This document shows positions 1-4,546 of a stretch of DNA of 5,774 bases, in pieces. The position numbers were made by a program, and so were the translations under genes. Source of the DNA: Chloroflexota bacterium (GTDB taxonomy: Bacteria; Chloroflexota; UBA6077). The stretch is from assembly GCA_023380955.1 (NCBI GenBank), contig JAMCTB010000057.1:1-5774 (forward strand). Reading direction: 5' to 3'. Below the pieces are notes generated by a model. It was given only the letters and a program-made list of their open reading frames with translations. It was not told where the DNA came from and did not search any database. The stretch's first letter is position 1, and every line of letters begins with the position of its first letter.

Positions 1-624
1 GATCAGCTGGAGGAATGCGCTTCGAGCCGACTCGGGAACGCCGGCCCAGATGTCGGTCTCTATGTAGCCGGGGGCCACGGCATTCACCGTGATGTTCCGG
101 CTGGCAACCTCCCGGGCCACCGCCCGGGTAAAGCCGATCAACCCGGCCTTGGAGGCAGAGTAGTTGGCCTGTCCGGCGTTGCCCATGATCCCGGCCACCG
201 AGCTGACGTTCACGACCCGGCCGTACCGACGCTTCATCATGGAGCGCAGCACAGCCTTGGTGCAGACGAACGCCCCCTTCAGGTTGGTATCCAGCACGGC
301 GTCCCAGTCCTGCTCGCTCATGCGCAGCAGCAGGTTATCACGGGTGATGCCGGCGTTGTTGACCAGGATGTCCAGCCGGCCGAAATCGCTCAGGACTCGA
401 TCCACCATCCCTTCGGCCTCAGCTGCCACCGCCACGTCGGCCCTGAGGGCAGCGGCGCGACCCCCCTGAGCCACCACCAGATCGATCAACTCCCGGGCCG
501 CGGCCTCGCTGGCAACGTAATTGACCACGACGGCCACGCCGTCCCGTGCCAGTCGCAGCGCCACCGCCCTGCCGATTCCCCGAGAGCCTCCTGTAATCAG
601 GGCAACCTTGCCGGAGCCTTCCAC
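1..624 (-). CDS. fabG: 3-oxoacyl-[ACP] reductase FabG (3' end beyond window)
   Basis: NADPH-dependent beta-ketoacyl-ACP reductase of the type II fatty-acid synthase, a cytosolic short-chain dehydrogenase with a Rossmann fold. The visible 208 residues show the cofactor loop TGGSRGIG (11-18), NNAG (89-92), and the catalytic tetrad N114, S142, Y155, K159 in the YxxxK context YSASK. The substrate-loop start PGYIETDI is at 185-192. The family is about 245 residues, so roughly the last 40 lie outside the window. The start is GTG at 624: an AGGAGG ribosome site sits 5 nt upstream and an in-frame TAG four codons before it rules out a longer protein. It follows fabD, separated by a 135-bp gap with a structured repeat. 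N35 follows the third beta-strand and R15 lies in the glycine loop, as in NADPH-using FabG proteins. Another SDR role is possible, but the fabD neighbour and close match to the FabG pattern make FabG very likely. Confidence 0.95.
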   Translation of the reverse strand, partial: MEGSGKVALITGGSRGIGRAVALRLARDGVAVVVNYVASEAAARELIDLVVAQGGRAAALRADVAVAAEAEGMVDRVLSDFGRLDILVNNAGITRDNLLLRMSEQDWDAVLDTNLKGAFVCTKAVLRSMMKRRYGRVVNVSSVAGIMGNAGQANYSASKAGLIGFTRAVAREVASRNITVNAVAPGYIETDIWAGVPESARSAFLQLI

Positions 625-629
625 CTGGA

Positions 630-635
630 CCTCCT
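630..635 (-). promoter_or_regulatory. Ribosome binding site of fabG
   Basis: Full AGGAGG, 5 nt before the GTG start of fabG. It is the strongest Shine-Dalgarno in the window and decides the start. It lies just downstream of the cloverleaf repeat, so folding of that repeat need not hide it. Confidence 0.85.
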
Positions 636-642
636 ACATGTC

Positions 643-707
643 TGGAGTGGTGCGGCCGGCCGCAGCTTTCGATCCGACCGAAAGCGGTGGCAAGCCACCA
701 CACTCCA
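643..707. repeat. 65-bp cloverleaf-forming palindromic element
   Basis: The outer inverted repeat TGGAGTG (643-649) and CACTCCA (701-707) encloses three hairpins that abut one another without gaps. These are a 14-bp perfect palindrome with core GCGGCCGGCCGC (651-664), a 7-bp stem GCTTTCG/CGAAAGC with a 7-nt loop (665-685), and a 6-bp stem GGTGGC/GCCACC with AA between (686-699). Only bases 650 and 700 are left unpaired at the junction. The pairing is read directly from the sequence. It resembles REP-like or MITE-like dispersed elements rather than a terminator, since no T-run follows on either strand. It cannot be a tRNA: the arms do not match and there is no CCA-end or T-loop sequence. It lies between the fabD stop and the fabG ribosome site, where it would be transcribed and could affect mRNA stability or expression of fabG. 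Its function is unknown. Confidence 0.8.
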
Positions 708-759
708 AGACGGCACTAGTGGCCTACCGTTCAGTGCTGGACTTGGGAAGATTCGAGGG

Positions 760-1728
760 CTACACCAACCGGCCAAGCTTCTCGACGGTGCTGCTCAGGC
801 CCTTCTCGTCCTCCACATTCAAGAGGAGGGCATCCTTGACGATCCGTTTGATCAGCCCGCTCAACACCTGGCCCGGCCCCAACTCGACGAAGACCGTGCA
901 ACCCAACTCCGCCATGGTCTTCACCGAGTCCGACCATCGAACGGGGCTGGTAACCTGCACCACCAGTTCACGACCGATCTCTCCAGGATCCTGGGAAGGC
1001 TGGGCAGTCACATTGAGAACGACGGGAATACGTGGGGAAGATATCGACGTCGCGGCCACTATCGCTCGAAATCCCTGGGCCGCGGGCTCCATGTACACGG
1101 AGTGGAAGGGGCCACTCACATCCAAATCTACAATCCTGCGAGCACCCGCCTTCCGGGCCAACTCGCCCGCCCTGGCCAGGGCTCGCCGGTTGCCGGAGAT
1201 CACCACCTGTCCGGGCGCGTTCAGGTTCGCCACCTGAACGGCGGCGTCGGTCTCCTGGGAGGCCCTGGAGCACAGCTCCACTAGAAGGGCATCCTCCAGG
1301 CCAAGGACGGCGGCCATGGAGCCATCCGCAGGCGTCGATGCCTCTGCCATCAGCCGGCCGCGAGCCGCCACCAACCTGAGCCCATCCGCGGGGCTGACCG
1401 CCCCGGAGAAGGCCAGGGCCGCCAGTTCGCCCACGCTGTGGCCGGCGCAGCAAAGCGGCGCTATCTCCACGCCGCCCCGGGCCAACCGCTCCCGCAGCGC
1501 CTCGGCCGCCGCAAGGCTGGCGGCTACCACGCCCGGCTGCGCAAAAGCCGTGTCCGTCAGCCTGTCCGCGGGGCCCTCAAAGCACACCCGGCTGAGAGGC
1601 AGCCCTGTGGCTCGGTCGGCCTCCGCGAAGAGTTCTCGCGCCGCCGAACTAGAGCCCCATAGGCCGGCTCCCATGCCCACTCGCTGGGCACCCTGCCCCG
1701 GGAAAACGAAAGCAACTTTCGGAGCCAG
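760..1728 (-). CDS. fabD: Malonyl-CoA:ACP transacylase FabD, probable CTG start
   Basis: Transfers malonyl from CoA to the ACP phosphopantetheine, supplying the extender unit for fatty-acid synthesis. Numbered from the proposed CTG (322 residues, near the usual 310-320), it shows FPGQGAQ (9-15, the oxyanion-hole region), the nucleophile elbow GHSVGE with catalytic S98, an arginine at 123 (AARGRLM) placed to bind the malonyl carboxylate, NAPGQVVISG (170-179), PFHS with catalytic H209, and ELGPGQVLSGL near 282-292. The first ordinary start in frame is GTG at 1680, but that would delete the conserved FPGQGAQ strand. No ATG, GTG or TTG lies in frame between 1680 and an in-frame stop at 1819-1821. 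CTG at 1728 gives a typical N-terminus (APKVAFVFPGQG), lies 4 nt after the rpmF stop, and has GAGGG 8 nt upstream. A tool restricted to ATG/GTG/TTG would report 760-1680. Function is certain; the start codon is inferred. Confidence 0.93.
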   Translation of the reverse strand: MAPKVAFVFPGQGAQRVGMGAGLWGSSSAARELFAEADRATGLPLSRVCFEGPADRLTDTAFAQPGVVAASLAAAEALRERLARGGVEIAPLCCAGHSVGELAALAFSGAVSPADGLRLVAARGRLMAEASTPADGSMAAVLGLEDALLVELCSRASQETDAAVQVANLNAPGQVVISGNRRALARAGELARKAGARRIVDLDVSGPFHSVYMEPAAQGFRAIVAATSISSPRIPVVLNVTAQPSQDPGEIGRELVVQVTSPVRWSDSVKTMAELGCTVFVELGPGQVLSGLIKRIVKDALLLNVEDEKGLSSTVEKLGRLV

Positions 1729-1732
1729 ACTC

Positions 1733-1930
1733 CTAGCCCTCGCTCTTCGCCGGCTTGATCTGCAGAACCTGCTCGCCCTTATAGGTGCCGCAGTTCGGGC
1801 ACACGTGGTGAGGCAGCTTCAGTGCGTGGCACTGGGGGCAGGCCACGAGGTTGGGCATCTCGATGCCCAGGTGGCTCCGGCGCTTGCCCTGAGCCGAGTG
1901 AGAGATCTTCTTCTTAGGTAGAGCGCCCAA
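1733..1930 (-). CDS. rpmF: 50S ribosomal protein L32 (zinc-ribbon form)
   Basis: Small basic protein of the large ribosomal subunit, 65 residues. It opens with the family signature MGALPKKKIS followed by a basic stretch (KKK at 6-8, KRR at 16-18). It then has a zinc ribbon of two CxxC pairs, C31/C34 and C44/C47, and the TYKG motif (49-52). All four cysteines are present, so this is the zinc-binding (C+) form; some bacteria keep a cysteine-free paralogue for zinc starvation, which is not seen here. The start is TTG, supported by AGGAG (1940-1944) that overlaps the end of the DUF177 gene. It begins 6 nt after the DUF177 stop, the conserved yceD-rpmF pair of many bacteria, and ends 4 nt before the proposed fabD start. 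No plsX or fabH follows it, unlike in E. coli. Confidence 0.94.
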   Translation of the reverse strand: MGALPKKKISHSAQGKRRSHLGIEMPNLVACPQCHALKLPHHVCPNCGTYKGEQVLQIKPAKSEG

Positions 1931-1936
1931 TTCTGT

Positions 1937-2497
1937 CTACTCCTGTTCTGGATTGAATCCCGCCTGACGCATCCGCTCCGCCAGCAGGCTTCCGAGCGAT
2001 CCCGAGGGAGTGCCGGAAGCCGAGGGCTGGCAATCGCAAGCTCCAACGTTCAGGTTTGAACCGCAACTGGGACAAAGCCCCTTGCAGCCCTCGCCGCATA
2101 GATGCTGAAGGGGGCTCTCCAGGATCGCGTATTGTCGTATCGCCTCGTTCAAGTCCAGCAGGTGTTCAGGGGTCAACCTGAACGCCTCGTCATCGTCGGG
2201 CTCTGGCAAACCAACGCCGGTATTCACGTCGACTACCGGCACGAACTCCTCGTCCAGCTCAATGACCTGCGGCCGAACGAAGGTCTCCAGGCAGCGAGAA
2301 CAGGTCGACTCCACCTTGTGAGTCAGCGTTCCCGTGACCAGGATGCCCGCGGAGGTACGCATCAAGCGCAGAGAACCCACGGTGGGTGAAACGATCCTTA
2401 GATCGACTGCCAGATCGGGATCCAGCTCGTCCACTTCCACCCGCCGAATTGTGCCCGTGGTGGCTTTCAGCAACTGAGCGATATTGTAAGCGATCAC
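1937..2497 (-). CDS. YceD/DUF177 family protein (23S rRNA accumulation factor)
   Basis: 186-residue protein of the YceD/DUF177 family, which in E. coli and plants is required for normal 23S rRNA accumulation; its biochemical activity is not settled. The N-terminus YNIAQLLKATTGTIRR is typical. A first CxxC (C66/C69, CSRCLETF) lies in the central beta region. An acidic stretch (98-104, PEPDDDE) is followed by helix LTPEHLLDLNEAIRQYAILESPLQHLC. A cysteine-rich end carries C134, C138, C142, C145, C154 and C156 with the signature GLCPSCGSNLN, probably a metal site. The last 30 residues are a Ser/Gly-rich linker and a short helix. The start is GTG at 2497; an in-frame TGA three codons upstream (2504-2506) excludes an earlier one. 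No strong Shine-Dalgarno is visible, although the GGA-containing leader could serve. It is the first gene of the promoter-led unit with rpmF, fabD and fabG. Confidence 0.92.
   Translation of the reverse strand: MIAYNIAQLLKATTGTIRRVEVDELDPDLAVDLRIVSPTVGSLRLMRTSAGILVTGTLTHKVESTCSRCLETFVRPQVIELDEEFVPVVDVNTGVGLPEPDDDEAFRLTPEHLLDLNEAIRQYAILESPLQHLCGEGCKGLCPSCGSNLNVGACDCQPSASGTPSGSLGSLLAERMRQAGFNPEQE
1940..1944 (-). promoter_or_regulatory. Ribosome binding site of rpmF inside the DUF177 gene end
   Basis: AGGAG, 9 nt before the TTG start of rpmF. It is formed by the last two sense codons of the DUF177 gene (CAG GAG TAG), so translation of rpmF is probably coupled to that of DUF177. Confidence 0.75.
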
Positions 2498-2504
2498 AGC
2501 GAAT

Positions 2505-2540
2505 CACGTCCGTTCCCGATGCGCCCTTGACGTGTTCCCG
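2505..2540. repeat. Inverted and direct repeats in the DUF177 leader
   Basis: CACGTC (2505-2510) and GACGTG (2529-2534) form a 6-bp inverted repeat with an 18-nt loop. GTTCCCG occurs twice (2512-2518 and 2534-2540) exactly 22 bp apart, about two helical turns. Both lie between the promoter and the GTG start of the DUF177 gene. They could be an operator or a leader hairpin near the start codon, or chance; the repeats are short. Confidence 0.35.
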
Positions 2541-2618
2541 TTGGTTAGATGGTCCCGTAAGAATACTGTGCAAGAACATCGCGCATAATAAGAAGGCCGC
2601 CTTTGCGAGCCCCAATGA

Positions 2619-2648
2619 ATTATACGGCCCGTCGCTCTAAGGCGTCAA
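2619..2648 (-). promoter_or_regulatory. Sigma-70 promoter of the DUF177-rpmF-fabD-fabG unit
   Basis: On the minus strand, -35 TTGACG (2648-2643, five of six consensus bases) and a perfect -10 TATAAT (2624-2619) are separated by 18 bp. Transcription should start near 2612, giving a leader of about 115 nt before the GTG of the DUF177 gene. The -35 box begins 13 nt after the stop codon of the coiled-coil gene, with no terminator between. The unit can therefore be read both from this promoter and by read-through from recG-rsmD-coaD. The AT-rich -10 region stands out from its GC-rich surroundings. Confidence 0.82.
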
Positions 2649-2661
2649 GGATGGCAGCGCC

Positions 2662-3150
2662 CTACTCGGCCTTCGCTGCGCGCTCCTTGTAGCCGTTCTT
2701 GTCACCATCCACGCGGTCCAGGGCGCGGATCCCGTTCCTCACGACCGACAGCAGCTCGTTCAAACGGCCTTCGAGGTCCGATAGCGCCTCCACGGCATAT
2801 CGGTCGGCCCCTTCCCGCCGATCCTGAGCCTCCACGTCGGCATCCTCAAGTATCCGTCTGGCCTTGGCCTCGGCCACCTTCACAACTTCGTGCTGCTGGG
2901 CCATGCCTGAAGCCTGCTCTTGAGCGTGAGACACTATCCTGGAGGCCCTATCCTCGGCCTCCTGCAGCAGCCGCTCCCGCTCGGTCTGCAGCTTCTTGGC
3001 CTGCTTGACCTCCTCGGGGATAGCGACCCGCAGTTGATCTATTATGTCAAGACACTCGTGCTCGTCTACCACAGTCTTCCCGGTCAGAGGGACCCGAGAG
3101 CCGCTGGTCAACACAGCTTCCAGCCGGTCCAGCAGATACAAGATATCCAT
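2662..3150 (-). CDS. DivIVA-like coiled-coil protein of unknown function
   Basis: 162 residues, no enzyme motif, no signal peptide and no membrane segment. The N-terminal part (1-45, MDILYLLDRLEAVLTSG...) looks like a small helical module with the pattern CLDIIDQLRVAIPEEV. From about 46 to 145 it is highly charged, rich in Glu, Arg, Lys, Ala and Gln, and reads as a long coiled coil; the tail (146-162) is short and basic. Related proteins at this position are often labelled DivIVA-domain or, wrongly, ATPase / ATP synthase subunit. The start is ATG, with a GAGGTG ribosome site 4 nt upstream. It lies 26 nt after coaD and just before the promoter of the DUF177 unit. A role as a scaffold in cell growth or division would fit DivIVA-like architecture, but nothing here shows it. 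I do not assign a function; that it is a real gene is supported by its ribosome site, codon pattern and spacing. Confidence 0.85.
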   Translation of the reverse strand: MDILYLLDRLEAVLTSGSRVPLTGKTVVDEHECLDIIDQLRVAIPEEVKQAKKLQTERERLLQEAEDRASRIVSHAQEQASGMAQQHEVVKVAEAKARRILEDADVEAQDRREGADRYAVEALSDLEGRLNELLSVVRNGIRALDRVDGDKNGYKERAAKAE

Positions 3151-3176
3151 GCGTCACCTCTACTCGCCGCCGAAGC

Positions 3177-3698
3177 TTACCTTACCAGGCTACTGGTAGG
3201 CAGTCCCCCCGCCCGAGCGCGCGCCTCGTACTTCTGTCGCAGAGCCCGCTCCACCGACTCGGGTACCAGCCCCTCCAGAGACCCGCCCAGCTTGGCGATC
3301 TCCTTGACGATGCTGGACCGCAGGAAGGAGTAGGGCAAGCTGGTCATCAGGAAGTTGGCCTCCACCTCCGGGTTGAGACTGCGGTTCATGTGGGCTATCT
3401 CAAACTCGTACTCGAAGTCCGAGATGGCGCGCAGCCCCCGGACCATGGCGCAGGCTTTCTTCACCTTGGCATACTCCACGGCCAGCCCCGAGAAGCTCTC
3501 CACCTGCACGTTCGGGATACCCTCGCAGGATTGTCGGGCGATCTCCAGCCGCTCCTCCGCCGAGAAAAGTGCGTTCTTCTCGGGATGCTGGTAGACGGCC
3601 ACGATCAGCCTGTCGAACAGCTTGGCAGCCCTCTGTGCTATGTCCAGATGCCCGTTGTGAAAGGGGTCGAAGGTGCCGGGGTAAATGGCAGTCCGCAA
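3177..3698 (-). CDS. coaD: Phosphopantetheine adenylyltransferase CoaD
   Basis: Catalyses the penultimate step of coenzyme A synthesis: ATP plus 4'-phosphopantetheine gives dephospho-CoA and pyrophosphate. It acts in the cytosol, normally as a hexamer. Of 173 residues, the nucleotidyltransferase signature is PGTFDPFHNGH (7-17) with the HxGH motif H14-H17. K41 matches the substrate-binding lysine, RGLRAISDFEYE (87-98) is the family's central motif, and SFLRSSIVKEI (124-134) is the C-terminal ATP-binding SSxxK-type motif. The family is usually about 160 residues, so there is a short extra tail (about 160-173, Ala/Gly/Ser-rich). The start is TTG at 3698, only 3 nt after the rsmD stop, with AGGAG 6 nt upstream. 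The first residues, MRTAIYPGTF, match the family exactly, so no other start is plausible. The rsmD-coaD pairing is common in bacteria. Confidence 0.95.
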   Translation of the reverse strand: MRTAIYPGTFDPFHNGHLDIAQRAAKLFDRLIVAVYQHPEKNALFSAEERLEIARQSCEGIPNVQVESFSGLAVEYAKVKKACAMVRGLRAISDFEYEFEIAHMNRSLNPEVEANFLMTSLPYSFLRSSIVKEIAKLGGSLEGLVPESVERALRQKYEARARAGGLPTSSLVR

Positions 3699-3701
3699 GT
3701 C

Positions 3702-4316
3702 CTACTCCTGTCGCCCCGCGGTGTATAGGCTGATGCCGGTCCTCCCGTGAAACCGCGTCTTCACCAGCGTCAACGGCCCGCAATCCGAGGGAACCGAACG
3801 CTGCCGGGAATGCTCCAGCACCAGATAGCTATCGGGCCCAACCAGCGCCGACTCACACAACTGCCTGATGGCCGATTCAGCGGCGGGATCGTTATAGGGG
3901 GGATCCAGCAGTATTAAATCATAGGGGTGGTTAAATGTCGAGATGGCCGCCTCCGCTCGCATGGCGTGGACGCGAGCCCTGGAGGCCAGGTGAGTGCGCT
4001 TCAGATTCTCCGCTATGGCCTCCCGAGCCCGGGGGTCCGCTTCCACGAAATCCACCGCCTCAGCTCCCCGGCTCAACGCCTCGATGCCCAGGGCGCCGCT
4101 GCCCGCGTAGAGGTCCAGCACCGCCCGCCAGGGGAAGGCCAGCTCGCCCTCCTCCACCCGGGATAGGTAGCCCGGCTCGACCAGCCCTTGCCGGTAGGCC
4201 GCGGACTCCAGCATGGAGAAGATGGCTCCCTTTATCTTGTCCGCCGTCGGACGCACCGACCTGCTTTCTATGCTGCGCAGCGGATGCCCCTTGGCAATGC
4301 CGGCTATTACCCTCAT
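3702..4316 (-). CDS. rsmD: 16S rRNA (guanine-N2-)-methyltransferase RsmD
   Basis: SAM-dependent methyltransferase that modifies G966 (E. coli numbering) of 16S rRNA in the small subunit. It has 204 residues. MRVIAGIAKGHPL opens the protein as is usual, followed by the family signature VRPTADKIKGAIFSML (21-36). SAM-binding motif I is DLYAGSGALGIEALSRGA (68-85), the acidic ribose-binding end of strand 2 is VEAD (91-94), and the catalytic DPPY is at 138-141. Between the signature and motif I there are about 31 residues (37-67), clearly more than the short link I know from E. coli and Bacillus RsmD, so a local insertion is likely (GYLSRVEEGELAFPW). The ATG start is followed by family-typical sequence; only a weak GAGG 12 nt upstream serves as ribosome site. 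Upstream is the repeat-filled gap after recG, and downstream coaD begins after 3 nt. Confidence 0.94.
   Translation of the reverse strand: MRVIAGIAKGHPLRSIESRSVRPTADKIKGAIFSMLESAAYRQGLVEPGYLSRVEEGELAFPWRAVLDLYAGSGALGIEALSRGAEAVDFVEADPRAREAIAENLKRTHLASRARVHAMRAEAAISTFNHPYDLILLDPPYNDPAAESAIRQLCESALVGPDSYLVLEHSRQRSVPSDCGPLTLVKTRFHGRTGISLYTAGRQE
3705..3709 (-). promoter_or_regulatory. Ribosome binding site of coaD inside the rsmD gene end
   Basis: AGGAG, 6 nt before the TTG start of coaD, formed by the last sense codons of rsmD (CAG GAG TAG). This is the same arrangement as at the DUF177-rpmF junction and implies coupled translation. Confidence 0.78.
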
Positions 4317-4371
4317 CTCGATCGCTAACCTCGTCCATCAGCTATCTCGGGAACTCAGAGGGCTTGAACGT

Positions 4372-4391
4372 AGGGCAGGGCGCCCTGCCCT
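4372..4391. repeat. 20-bp perfect palindrome
   Basis: AGGGCAGGGC followed immediately by its exact reverse complement, at the left end of the larger inverted repeat. With no loop it would be a cruciform or a protein-binding dyad rather than a good RNA hairpin. Confidence 0.85.
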
Positions 4392-4414
4392 GCCGCCGGC
4401 CTACCATCGCCCGC

Positions 4415-4479
4415 CGGGCGGCGGGGCACAGGGCCCCGCCCTACGTCATCGACGCCATCGTCGGGCGGCGGGGCACAGG
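4415..4479. repeat. Two direct copies of an 18-bp GC-rich repeat
   Basis: CGGGCGGCGGGGCACAGG occurs at 4415-4432 and 4462-4479, starts 47 bp apart, each preceded by CCATCG within a few bases. The first copy forms a hairpin with what follows: GGCGGGGC (4420-4427), a 5-nt loop, and GCCCCGCC (4433-4440). The duplication suggests tandem insertion or internal duplication of one element. Confidence 0.85.
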
Positions 4480-4511
4480 CGTGGCGCTGTGCTCGCTCGC
4501 GCCACGTGCCC
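4471..4511. repeat. Long GC-rich hairpin
   Basis: GGGCAC (4471-4476) pairs with GTGCCC (4506-4511). Inside it, after a 4-nt bulge, GTGGCGC (4481-4487) pairs with GCGCCAC (4499-4505) around an 11-nt loop. On the minus strand this is the first strong structure after recG. It could stall or protect the transcript, but it lacks a U-tract, so I do not call it a terminator. Confidence 0.7.
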
Positions 4512-4546
4512 TACGACACCTCAAGGTCCTGGAGTCTCCTGAGTTC

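Noticed and set aside
643..707. tRNA or other known RNA gene suggested by the cloverleaf
   Set aside because: Arm sizes, loop sequences and the lack of a T-loop, anticodon arm and acceptor-end pattern do not fit tRNA.
521..1237. Long plus-strand open frame of 238 codons
   Set aside because: It runs antisense to fabG, the cloverleaf repeat and fabD, has low-complexity Ser/Thr/Arg/Pro composition and no family motifs. It is a by-product of high GC opposite a real gene.
760..1680. fabD starting at GTG 1680
   Set aside because: It would remove the conserved FPGQGAQ segment, which is encoded in frame just upstream; the CTG at 1728 fits the family better.
1316..1921. Plus-strand open frame of 201 codons opposite fabD and rpmF
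   Set aside because: Composition is Ala/Arg/Ser-rich without motifs, and the opposite strand holds two clear genes.
2259..2615. Minus-strand open frame of 118 codons from a TTG in the DUF177 leader
   Set aside because: It overlaps the DUF177 gene out of frame, has no ribosome site and turns into low-complexity Gly/Ser/Arg sequence.
4060..4338. Minus-strand ATG frame starting upstream of rsmD
   Set aside because: It overlaps rsmD in another frame and shows no family resemblance; rsmD has all its motifs from 4316.
4317..4372. Promoter for rsmD
   Set aside because: Only weak matches (TTCAAG and GATAGC at 16-bp spacing) are present, not enough to call.
4415..4479. CRISPR array
   Set aside because: Only two repeat copies, themselves internally palindromic GC-rich sequence, with no regular spacers or cas genes.
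4471..4511. Rho-independent terminator after recG
   Set aside because: The hairpin is strong but no T-run follows on the minus strand, and it is part of a larger repeat element.
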